Below are positions 50,825 to 58,399 of a stretch of 64,000 bases of DNA, piece after piece (positions within the stretch are counted from its first letter, which is position 1; every line of letters begins with the position of its first letter). The DNA comes from Chthonomonas sp. UBA1950 (lineage in GTDB: Bacteria > Armatimonadota > Fimbriimonadia > Fimbriimonadales > Fimbriimonadaceae). Made by a program: the position numbers and the translations under genes. Under the pieces are notes generated by a model. That model was not told the origin of the DNA and searched no databases. It worked only from the letters and a program-made list of their open reading frames with translations. The stretch covers positions 164,900 through 228,899 of the forward strand of contig DDEQ01000046.1 in NCBI GenBank assembly GCA_002336105.1. The letters run 5' to 3'.

Positions 50825-51531
50825 TCCCACCAGAAGAACCAGACTCGGGCGTTGAGCAGACTCTGCGCCAACGCCTGAACTGTTTCGGTTCCCTGTTCAA
50901 CGATGTCAGGACAGAACGAGTATAACTCTTGTGCCACCAAGCAAGCGACCTCAGGCTCCTCGATTGGCCTTGTTACCCATAGTTCGATGGTGTCGCTAGA
51001 AACGGAAACTGGAACTGCTCCAAATCGCATGTAATAATCTCGAAACAGGGCGATAAGTTCTTCGTCTGCAGGAACACTGTTCCACCCGCCAAAAGCGACT
51101 TGAGCAAATACCTCGTAAGGCGTAGCGGTCTTGATCAGGGCCAAACCGACAGACTGATCACTCAAAACATGAGGAACAGTCAGGCCAGAGATCGATTGAT
51201 TGAGGAGTTTAGGCTTCGTTTCGCGAGCGCTAAGGTAAGCCGCCGCATCGTAAATCTCGTCCTCATCAAGCTGATTTTCTGACATCAAACGAGTTCTTAG
51301 TTCACTTGGATTGATGGATGCTGATAACGACAGGATCTCTTCCGCAGAATCGCTATCGCCAGTGTTTTCTCCGTCTCGCAAATGAAAAGCATGTTTTGGA
51401 TCGACCAACAACGGCCAGAACCCAGTCTCTTTGAATCGCGTGACCTCTGTTAACCATAGGGTCATCGCCTCGTTCTTTGAAACAAGCTCTACTTTAACGG
51501 ATGCTTTGCTCCGGGATAAGGAATTATCCAT
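50821..51531 (-). CDS. DUF4253 protein
   Basis: 236 residues. The C-terminal two thirds match DUF4253: AQVAFGGWNSVPADEELIAL, YMRFGAVPVSVSSDTIELWV, PEVACLVAQELYSFCPDIVE and the end LLNARVWFFWWD. The function is not known; members often occur with immunity or toxin-related loci, but no such partner is seen here. The stop overlaps the end of the BlaR1 gene by 4 bp. Confidence 0.85.
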   Translation of the reverse strand: MDNSLSRSKASVKVELVSKNEAMTLWLTEVTRFKETGFWPLLVDPKHAFHLRDGENTGDSDSAEEILSLSASINPSELRTRLMSENQLDEDEIYDAAAYLSARETKPKLLNQSISGLTVPHVLSDQSVGLALIKTATPYEVFAQVAFGGWNSVPADEELIALFRDYYMRFGAVPVSVSSDTIELWVTRPIEEPEVACLVAQELYSFCPDIVEQGTETVQALAQSLLNARVWFFWWD

Positions 51532-51677
51532 AGTAATCCAACGTTAAGATACCAACGATATCTGAAAAGATCATGAACGAATGATTCATTCTACGCCATA
51601 AAATTACATATATCTAACTGGTCTTCGCGCTTGGAAACCTAGATCTGTCGGAGCGCACTGCATTGCAAACGAAGCGC

Positions 51678-52370
51678 TTATGCGGGGAGGTGTTTCTTCA
51701 CCCAAGCTAATGATTCATTCTGCATCTCAATGGGGAACTCGTGAGCAAGCTCGGGATAGGCAATCATCCGTAGTCTCTGATCTGCCTCTCCGCGTCTATG
51801 GATAAGCTTGTCGAATAACTCTTGCGCATATTCAATCCGCACAACTTCATCAAGAACACCGTTCTGGATGAGTAAGGCGACGTGATCAAATCGCTCAGGA
51901 AATGACAACGGATTCTTTTCACTAAGTGGGTTCCAAAACGTGAAAGGAGACCCGATAAGAGGACATGCCACCGTCACTCGGCGATCTTGACTCGCCGTCA
52001 GGAATGTGATGAACCCGCCCATCGAGATACCGGTCATCGCGACCTCACCAAAGGCGTATTCGTCTAGCATCGCCCTGATTTCGACGGAAGTTTGTTCGAC
52101 GACGGCTCCAAAGGTCGAAGCAAAGTCTGCGGCAAAACTCGCTTCCCTATTCTCACCACCTCTCGATCCGTGGTGAAGTGCCTCGGTAACGGCGACACGA
52201 TAACCAGCTTCGGCGTAGGCAACACCATACTTCAGGTCCGAATCTTTCGAACCCGTATAGCCATGTTGGACAACAACTAACGGCGCTCGATCCCCACCTT
52301 CGGGGACCAAATACCAAAATGGTAATTCGCCGACAAATCTCTCTTCTTGCGTAAACAAGCCCACAAACAA
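51678..52370 (-). CDS. Alpha/beta hydrolase (dienelactone hydrolase / YitV-like)
   Basis: 230 residues. LVVVQHGYTGSKDSDLKYGV is the oxyanion-side strand, MTGISMGGFITFL contains the nucleophile Ser (GxSxGG), and the C-terminal YPELAHEFPIE holds the catalytic His; the acid is the Asp in QNGVLDEVVRIEYAQ. It acts on esters or small peptides in the cytoplasm; substrate unknown. The start is TTG at 52370. It lies 53 bp after the DEAD-box gene on the same strand. Confidence 0.85.
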   Translation of the reverse strand: MFVGLFTQEERFVGELPFWYLVPEGGDRAPLVVVQHGYTGSKDSDLKYGVAYAEAGYRVAVTEALHHGSRGGENREASFAADFASTFGAVVEQTSVEIRAMLDEYAFGEVAMTGISMGGFITFLTASQDRRVTVACPLIGSPFTFWNPLSEKNPLSFPERFDHVALLIQNGVLDEVVRIEYAQELFDKLIHRRGEADQRLRMIAYPELAHEFPIEMQNESLAWVKKHLPA

Positions 52371-52422
52371 GACGATACCGGACTAACTCCAGCCCGGTAT
52401 CGACACACAAACAATCAGCAAA

Positions 52423-53616
52423 TTATGACCGTTTGTTGACAGGGCGTCTTGGAGCGCCGAATCTTCTCGGACGCTGACTGGACGACTTTTGGACAGCTCG
52501 GGTAATGGAGAGTGGTGAACGCTCACTCAACTTCAATTCGGACTTGATCAGCCTTTCAATATCGTGAATATCTCGATGCTGGTCTGGGGTTGCTAGGGTA
52601 ATTGCTCGGCCCTTTGCACCGGCACGTCCAGTTCTGCCGATGCGGTGAACGTAATCCTCAGCATTGTCAGGCAAGTCGTAGTTCACGACGAGATTGATAT
52701 TCTTGACGTCGATCCCTCTGGCTGCGATATCAGTGGCAACAAGCACGCGATATCGCCCATCTTTGAAACCATCCAGAGCCGCTTTCCTTTGAGCCAAAGT
52801 GCGATCAGAGTGGAGTTCTGCTGAGGAGTGACCGAACGTTCGAACCGTTTTGGCGAGCTTTCGAGCGCCATGCCGGGTTCGGGCAAACACAAGAATTGTG
52901 CCTTCGTGTTCGCTTAGGAGGTCGCCGAGCATTTTGCTCTTGTCTTCTTTGTTGATCACAACCAACTCTTGCTCAACAAGTGCTGTTGCGCTACCGGCAC
53001 GCTGAACCTCTACCCGAACCGGATCGCGTTGATACCGACGACCAATCTCGGCAATTTCTTTCGGCATCGTCGCCGAGAACAACATCGTTTGCCGCTCAGC
53101 AGGAACTTGACCAAGGATACGGCGAATCACGGGCGCAAAACCCATATCGAGCATTCGGTCCGCCTCGTCCAATACGACGATTTTCACTCGGCGAAGATCC
53201 GCAGACCTTTGGGCAAGATGGTCCTCAAGTCGTCCAGGGGTCGCGATGATCACGTTTGGATTCGCGCGAAGTTGTCCCGTCTGAGGACGCATCGGAGCGC
53301 CTCCGATGAGCAAAGCCGTCCTAAGCCCCAGTTTGACCAGCGTCTCTTGAATTTGAAGAGCAAGCTCTCTTGTCGGTGCTAACACCAACGCCTGTTGATC
53401 TTTCTGTAAGCGAACCGCTATCGGCAAACCAAAGGCAAGAGTCTTGCCAGTTCCAGTTTGGGCTAATCCAATTACGTCGCGTCCACCAATTCCATGCGGA
53501 ATTGCTTCGCGTTGAATCGGCGTGGGTACGACAAACCCGAGGCGGTTGAGGCGTTCTAGAATCTTCGGCGAAAGGCCAAGCGCTTCAAAGCCTGGGCTGG
53601 TAATGGTCTCTGTCAT
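52423..53616 (-). CDS. DEAD-box RNA helicase (RhlE type)
   Basis: 397 residues. All motifs: Q motif FVVPTPIQREAIPHG, AQTGTGKTLAFGLP, PTRELALQI, TPGRLEDHL, VLDEADRMLDMGF, LFSATMP, VATDIAARGIDV, HRIGRTGRAG. The short basic tail (RRFGAPRRPVNKRS) is like RhlE. It unwinds short RNA helices in ribosome assembly or RNA decay. No neighbours of linked function except perhaps tmRNA 880 bp upstream. Confidence 0.96.
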   Translation of the reverse strand: MTETITSPGFEALGLSPKILERLNRLGFVVPTPIQREAIPHGIGGRDVIGLAQTGTGKTLAFGLPIAVRLQKDQQALVLAPTRELALQIQETLVKLGLRTALLIGGAPMRPQTGQLRANPNVIIATPGRLEDHLAQRSADLRRVKIVVLDEADRMLDMGFAPVIRRILGQVPAERQTMLFSATMPKEIAEIGRRYQRDPVRVEVQRAGSATALVEQELVVINKEDKSKMLGDLLSEHEGTILVFARTRHGARKLAKTVRTFGHSSAELHSDRTLAQRKAALDGFKDGRYRVLVATDIAARGIDVKNINLVVNYDLPDNAEDYVHRIGRTGRAGAKGRAITLATPDQHRDIHDIERLIKSELKLSERSPLSITRAVQKSSSQRPRRFGAPRRPVNKRS

Positions 53617-53752
53617 AAAAATAGCCCGCTAGCCAGATGCTAAACGGGCAAGCTATATTGTGGCATTTTTCCACCTAACGTTGCTCAGCACAATAACGAA
53701 CTGGCATCTGAGAGGCAGAGTGTGCTGTCCTTCGAGCCAACCAATCTGAAAC

Positions 53753-54103
53753 CTATTCGGCAAACTTGATCGGGATGTCGGACTCAGCGAGCCGATCCAT
53801 TTCTACATAAGCTGCGGTTCGAGCTTCATTTTCCGTATCTGCAAGTAGTCGATCAAACTAGTCAAGAAATCCCACTCGTAATCCGGGTCTGTTGAAATAG
53901 ACGGCGTTGAAATTGGCAGCGTGTAACCGTTAGGAACATATCCTACGGTCCTTAGTTCACACCTATCTGACCACTTTACGACGATTGCTCGAATCCTTTT
54001 TGGGGAATAGGAGAGTTCCATTAGATCTTTTTTGTTTCCACACCGCCATCGCCCTATCATATGACGGTGGATTGAAGTCAGAGACTTCAATCCACATAGT
54101 CAT
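53753..54103 (-). pseudogene. Small gene broken by two compensating single-base frameshifts
   Basis: Three minus-strand pieces join into one protein of about 118 residues: MTMWIEVSDFNPPSYDRAMA (from ATG 54103), then in another frame DLMELSYSPKRIRAIVVKWS up to DYEWDFLTS, then, back in the first frame, FDRLLADTENEARTAAYVEM and a stop at 53753. The first shift fits one extra A in the A6 run near 54030 and the second one missing T in the TTT run near 53855. No family recognised. The piece structure suggests either a recent pseudogene or two indel errors in the assembly. Confidence 0.6.
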
Positions 54104-54495
54104 GGCGAGTTCCAGATGATTTGGCGGTTCTGTATTGCAGGCAGACGTGTTCCGCCTAACCTGGTAACGTCGTCAAATGAGATCGTTGATACGTCGCTAT
54201 AACGTCGTAGTTAGCAGCCGGTACACTATCACAAGCAATCCAAACCACTCGTTTTCAGATCATACGAAACCAGTGCGCCGAGTTATTTGCGGGCAAAAGT
54301 AGAGAAACTCCCCGCTGCATGAGATATGCCTCTCGGACTAGAGTTTTTTCGAGTGATCAGTTGAACTTCTCTTTCGGGTGCGGAGTGCAATAGAGCTGTT
54401 TCGTAACAATCATACGATAGAGTCACAAGCCTCGCACATCCCTCGTCTATGCAAGACATAGGGATAGCAAATCTGTTTGCATTCGAGTTAAAAAT
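54104..54495. other. Gap of 392 bp downstream of tmRNA
   Basis: No open frame of note and no RNA gene seen. It contains repeated AACGTCGT (near 54166 and 54201) and an ill-defined AT-rich part. The 3' end of tmRNA is a frequent integration site, but no second copy of its end and no integrase are in the window. Confidence 0.5.
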
Positions 54496-54852
54496 TGGTG
54501 GAGGCGGGGGGAGTTGAACCCCCTTCCAAAACTGTCGCCCCTTCAGTCACCACGAGCGTCTCCCCTGTACTTTATCTCGACGCCGCCCTCTGTCGGGGTC
54601 ACCTGTGCGGTCGTCCAGTCTGGTTTATTTCGCCCTACTTTCCTCAGACGGAGGATTGCAACGCTATCCGGATTTTGTTAGGCCCAGCACACTCCCTTCC
54701 GGCTCGTGAGTGGTGAACCCGCTGGCTTAATTAAGCAGCGAAGGCGTAGTTGTTATTCGCAGCTACTTTTTTTCTCGTTTTTGTCGTGGCCAACGAGAAT
54801 CCACGGCTCGCAACCGAAAGTCAAACCAGCCCTGTCGAGCCCGTTCGCCCCC
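54496..54852 (-). ncRNA. ssrA: Transfer-messenger RNA
   Basis: 357 nt. The 5' end GGGGGCG (from 54852) pairs with CGCCTCC before the encoded 3' ACCA (54496-54499). The T arm GGAAGGGGGTTCAACTCCCC lies next to it, and GGGCTCGACAGG near the 5' end is the D-loop-like part. The tag frame GCT GCG AAT AAC AAC TAC GCC TTC GCT GCT TAA (54763-54731) encodes AANNNYAFAA or ANNNYAFAA, a normal protease tag ending in AA. It rescues stalled ribosomes together with SmpB (not in this window). The spacing and paired ends indicate a one-piece tmRNA. Confidence 0.96.
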
Positions 54853-54864
54853 GTTTGTCTCTTT

Positions 54865-54870
54865 ATTGTA
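54865..54870 (-). promoter_or_regulatory. -10 box (TACAAT) of tmRNA
   Basis: It ends 12 nt before the mature 5' G, leaving a short 5' leader to be removed by RNase P. No clear -35 box. Confidence 0.5.
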
Positions 54871-54932
54871 CGCTGTCTCGCTGCTCTGTATTCCAGAAAT
54901 GGGCCTATTCTCCCCTGGTACCCTATAAAGAT

Positions 54933-55493
54933 ATGCGCGTAGGCGTCATCGCCATTCAAGGCGACTTCGAAAAGCACATCTCCTCAATCAAGGCTTGCGG
55001 AGCCGATGCCGTCGAGGTTCGAACTCCAGAAGAACTACAAACAGTCGACCGAGCGATTATCCCAGGCGGAGAGAGCACCACGGTCGGGATGTTGATGCAA
55101 AGGTTCGGAGTAGCCGAGGCTTTGAAAACCCGTGTCGCAGATGGAATGCCCATTTGGGGAACCTGCATGGGCATGATCATGATGGCCGCCGAAATTGAAG
55201 GAAGGCCGTCGCAGTTCAGTCTCAACTTGCTCGACATAACTGTGAAACGTAACGCGTTCGGCGCTCAGGTACACAGTTTCGAAGATGCCGTCCCGCTTGA
55301 CGGATTAAGCGAGCCGGTTCTAGGTGTTTTCATTCGCGCGCCAATCGTGACGAGATTGGGCGATCACGTGAAAGCCATCGGACGATACGACGGGAAAATC
55401 GTTGCGGTGCAACAAGGTCGGTGTCTCGGGACATCGTTCCATCCCGAGCTCACCGACGATATTCGACTACACCAGTGGTTCCTTAGTCTCTGA
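54933..55493 (+). CDS. pdxT: Pyridoxal 5'-phosphate synthase glutaminase subunit
   Basis: 186 residues from the ATG at 54933 (MRVGVIAIQGDFEKH); a longer frame from 54750 runs through tmRNA. Class I glutaminase: IPGGESTTVGMLMQRFG, GTCMGMIMMA with the catalytic Cys, and TSFHPELTDD with His and Glu. It frees ammonia from glutamine for PdxS; pdxS is not in the window. TATAAA ends 3 nt before the ATG, so the leader is minimal. Its end overlaps the convergent gene by 11 bp. Confidence 0.95.
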   Translation: MRVGVIAIQGDFEKHISSIKACGADAVEVRTPEELQTVDRAIIPGGESTTVGMLMQRFGVAEALKTRVADGMPIWGTCMGMIMMAAEIEGRPSQFSLNLLDITVKRNAFGAQVHSFEDAVPLDGLSEPVLGVFIRAPIVTRLGDHVKAIGRYDGKIVAVQQGRCLGTSFHPELTDDIRLHQWFLSL

Positions 55494-56433
55494 CCACGGA
55501 GAACTCAACGCCGAGCATTCTAGCGATTAACCGGGCAGGTACGAAAACCGTTCCTCGCTTTTCGGCAATCCGCTCTTCACTTGTCGTAGTTCGGCCGTTG
55601 ATCCGCACTTCGTTTGAACCTGGTGTGAGCTTCATATCACAGTCTTTGCCTTCAAGGTAAATCGTTCCAGATTCGCCTTTGTCGAACTTGAGACCCAACT
55701 GATCTGAAGCAATCGTGACCGACAGCATCATCTCGGCGCCTTCGTAGTAAGCTTGATCTTGACCGTCGAAGCGCGCCTCGCGGTCGCCAAACTTAACAAC
55801 CATGCGCTCATCGCGAATCGGTTTATCAAATCGAACCTTTATGTCTCTATCTAGCAATGCGCCAACTGCCATTCCGGACTTGATCGAAGGACCATTTTTC
55901 GCCGACTTATCCGTCTCAGCAGCGATAATGCCGCCAATCGTTCCTATGATCGCGCCTTCTAACTGCTTCTTTACTAGTGAACCGATAATAAATCCACCTG
56001 CTGCCCCGCCGATCACGTAGCCCTGGCGCTTTCGATAATCCTCTGAGACGTAGAACCTGCCGTCGCGATCTTTGCGGACTCCTTTATCGTTCAGCGGAAC
56101 CGGAACACCAGAAATCCTCAAATTCTCTCCACCTGGCACGATCAGTTCTGTGAACTCAAGGTCCATGAACCCTTGATCACTGCCTTTTGGCTGTCGCACA
56201 CGGGTGACCTTTCCAAGCAGACGCGTACCATAGGGAAGATCCCGACTATCGGTCACTTTCGCAGTGAAGCGATCACCCGCTCTTGTGTCCTTAAGCGTTA
56301 GTTGATCCTCGATCACTACCGGGATAATCTGGTTTCGAGTAATCGTAACCTCAGTCGTACGCGCCACCACCGACGTAAACGCCGCTAAGACGAACGCCAT
56401 TACAGCAAAAACGTGATTTACCTTCATCCTCAT
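55483..56433 (-). CDS. Secreted protein with copper amine oxidase N-terminal-like (stalk) domain
   Basis: 316 residues from the ATG at 56433 (AAGAGAG upstream). Signal peptide 1-24. Middle part: a beta-rich domain (TRAGDRFTAKVTDSRDLPYG, LDLEFTELIVPG-type strands) then a Gly-rich membrane-like segment YVIGGAAGGFIIGSLVKKQL, similar to TrbI/glycine-zipper regions. C-terminus: SNEVRINGRTTTSEERI and RGTVFVPARLIARMLGVEF, the stalk-domain pattern of copper amine oxidase N-terminal domains used for cell-wall or surface attachment. Function otherwise unknown. It lies 31 bp after ribD in the same direction. Confidence 0.75.
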   Translation of the reverse strand: MRMKVNHVFAVMAFVLAAFTSVVARTTEVTITRNQIIPVVIEDQLTLKDTRAGDRFTAKVTDSRDLPYGTRLLGKVTRVRQPKGSDQGFMDLEFTELIVPGGENLRISGVPVPLNDKGVRKDRDGRFYVSEDYRKRQGYVIGGAAGGFIIGSLVKKQLEGAIIGTIGGIIAAETDKSAKNGPSIKSGMAVGALLDRDIKVRFDKPIRDERMVVKFGDREARFDGQDQAYYEGAEMMLSVTIASDQLGLKFDKGESGTIYLEGKDCDMKLTPGSNEVRINGRTTTSEERIAEKRGTVFVPARLIARMLGVEFSVVRD

Positions 56434-56464
56434 GCTCTCTTGATACACTGACGAGTGAAACACA

Positions 56465-57484
56465 CTAGAGTTTCTCTTTGAATCTAGCGGTCACCCACAG
56501 ATCTGAACCCACTTTCGATTGACGAATAATCTCAACCAACGGGGCATCGGGAAGTGATGAAATATTTAGAGATCCAATCCAACTTGGCCCATCACCAAGC
56601 AGCTTTGCCCCATAAAAAAGCTCTAATTGGTCGACGAGAGCACTCTCAATGAAACGACTCAGCGTCGCGGCCCCGCCTTCGACAAGCAAGCCACGAATCT
56701 TCCGTTCAAAAAGCGTTGCCATCAGTTCGGGCAAAACGATATTTCCCGTGATGTGAAGAGTCTCCGCAGAGTCATCAAATACCCGCTCCTTTCCGGATAG
56801 CTTTGAGCTTGGGTCAAGCACAATGCGAACCGGTTGGTTCACTACGCCAGGAATTCGGGCGGTGAGCTGCGGATTATCCATTTCGACAGTCCGCCTTCCA
56901 ACTAATACCGCCCCACAGAGCGCCCTCAGGCGATGGCCAACCCGACGCGCCTCGGGACACGTGATCCACTGACTCTCTCCACTAGGCAAAGCGATTCTGC
57001 CATCGAGCGAGGCTGCCGCTTTACCGACAACGAAAGGACGCTTCCGTTCGATTGCGGTTAACCACATAGAGTTCAGTTGCTTGGCGTTCTCCGTTTCAAT
57101 TCCCTCTGTAACCTCCATCCCCGCGTCGGCTAGACGCTCGATGCCACCTGCCGCGACAGGATTTGGATCTCGGACTGCAATCACGACTCTCGTAACCCCA
57201 GCTTCAATCAGCCCTTCAGAGCACGGAGGCGTACGACCGAAGTGATTACACGGCTCTAAAGTGACGTATGCAGTGGCGCCCTTCGCATCCTTCCCTGCTT
57301 TTGCCAAAGCAACCCGCTCGGCATGTGGTCCTCCCGCATACTCATGCCAACCTTCCCCAACAAGCTTGCCGTCTCTGACGAGGACGCATCCAACATGAGG
57401 GTTAGGCGCTGGATATCCGCGTTGAGATAAAGAGATCGCCCGCCGCATCCAACAACTGTCATCAGGACGATTTTTCTGTGTCAT
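56465..57484 (-). CDS. ribD: Bifunctional riboflavin deaminase/reductase
   Basis: 339 residues. Deaminase part 1-145 with zinc site PHAERVALAKAG (HAE) and EPCNHFGRTPPCSEGLIEAG (PC..C); NPHVGCVLV is also diagnostic. Reductase part from about 150 with GKAASLDGRIALPSGESQWI and LLVEGGAATLSRFI. Carries out two early steps of riboflavin synthesis. Other rib genes are not in the window. The start overlaps the membrane-protein gene by 23 bp. Confidence 0.95.
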   Translation of the reverse strand: MTQKNRPDDSCWMRRAISLSQRGYPAPNPHVGCVLVRDGKLVGEGWHEYAGGPHAERVALAKAGKDAKGATAYVTLEPCNHFGRTPPCSEGLIEAGVTRVVIAVRDPNPVAAGGIERLADAGMEVTEGIETENAKQLNSMWLTAIERKRPFVVGKAAASLDGRIALPSGESQWITCPEARRVGHRLRALCGAVLVGRRTVEMDNPQLTARIPGVVNQPVRIVLDPSSKLSGKERVFDDSAETLHITGNIVLPELMATLFERKIRGLLVEGGAATLSRFIESALVDQLELFYGAKLLGDGPSWIGSLNISSLPDAPLVEIIRQSKVGSDLWVTARFKEKL

Positions 57485-57770
57485 GAGAAATTTGGTCGTT
57501 CAAAGAGCCTTCGACAAGAAGTTTCATATTGTCGATTGCCGCTGCGCGATAGGTCCTTCGTGCCTCGCGAACAATGAGAATCGATCCTGCACCCGCTCCG
57601 ACTAAGCATCCGAGTAAGGTTCCCCAGTAGTAAAGCATCTTTTTTGCGTACGCCCTCCGAACTACGAGAGGATCGTGTCTAACCGGACGCTGATTGAGGA
57701 ACCAGGGCATACCCAACAGCATCACCAGCCCAAGCGAAAGCATGAGCCCAGTTACAATTTTGTTCCGCAT
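57462..57770 (-). CDS. Small membrane protein
   Basis: 102 residues from the ATG at 57770. Two membrane segments (about 6-22 and 46-66, YYWGTLLGCLVGAGAGSILI) with short basic loops. No family recognised. The start overlaps rpe by 19 bp and its end overlaps ribD by 23 bp, so it is part of the operon. The longer frame from 57818 would run further into rpe. Confidence 0.65.
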   Translation of the reverse strand: MRNKIVTGLMLSLGLVMLLGMPWFLNQRPVRHDPLVVRRAYAKKMLYYWGTLLGCLVGAGAGSILIVREARRTYRAAAIDNMKLLVEGSLNDQISHDTEKSS

Positions 57771-58399
57771 GATTGCCTCAATGCTTCTACGCCTTCGCGG
57801 ATCGAGGGAGTTCGGCAAAGGTAGCTTCCGACAACAAACATATCTGCACCTGCACCAAATGCACGACTTATTGTCGTTGGATCGACTCCACCATCGACTT
57901 CGATCGCAAGGTCGGGCCGCGCAGCTCGAATTGCAGCAACTTTCTTAAGCGTTTCAGGAATGAAAGCCTGCCCACCCCATCCAGGATTAACCGTCATTAC
58001 GAGGGCCATATCGATGACCTCAAGCAATGGCCAGATCACCTCAACAGGTGTCCCGGGGTTAATCGCTATGCCCGATTTTACACCCATGCCACGGAGCCTT
58101 TGACAATGTCTATGGGCATGCAGAGTCGCCTCAGCATGAAAGATGATCGTCTGACAGCCAGCGTCGGCAAACGCTTCAAAATGGCATTCGGGCGTGTTTG
58201 TCATCAGGTGTGCCTCAAACGGCATCTTCACAAGTGGCCGCAAAAGCTTTACTAGGCTATCGCCGAAGGTGATTGGTGGCACGAACTGCCCATCCATCAC
58301 ATCCAGATGTAGTACATCTGCTCCGGCTTCCTCCATTTCAGGCACGATAGCACCAAGCTCAATCTGGCTAAACGAAAGAATTGAAGGCGCGATTTTCAT
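57752..58399 (-). CDS. rpe: Ribulose-phosphate 3-epimerase
   Basis: 215 residues. IAPSILSFSQIELG, DVLHLDVMDGQFVPPITFG with metal-binding His and Asp, PFEAHLMTNTP, VMTVNPGWGGQAFI and VDGGVDPTT are the barrel motifs. It interconverts ribulose-5-P and xylulose-5-P. The rpe start overlaps the pseudokinase stop by ATGA; a kinase gene before rpe is also found in many Firmicutes (prkC-rsgA-rpe). Confidence 0.96.
   Translation of the reverse strand: MKIAPSILSFSQIELGAIVPEMEEAGADVLHLDVMDGQFVPPITFGDSLVKLLRPLVKMPFEAHLMTNTPECHFEAFADAGCQTIIFHAEATLHAHRHCQRLRGMGVKSGIAINPGTPVEVIWPLLEVIDMALVMTVNPGWGGQAFIPETLKKVAAIRAARPDLAIEVDGGVDPTTISRAFGAGADMFVVGSYLCRTPSIREGVEALRQSCGTKL

Noticed and set aside
54104..54520. 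Integration site of a mobile element at the tmRNA 3' end
   Set aside because: No integrase, no second copy of the tmRNA end and no foreign-looking genes within reach.
54495..54716. Open frames inside the tmRNA region
   Set aside because: The whole stretch is explained by tmRNA on the minus strand.
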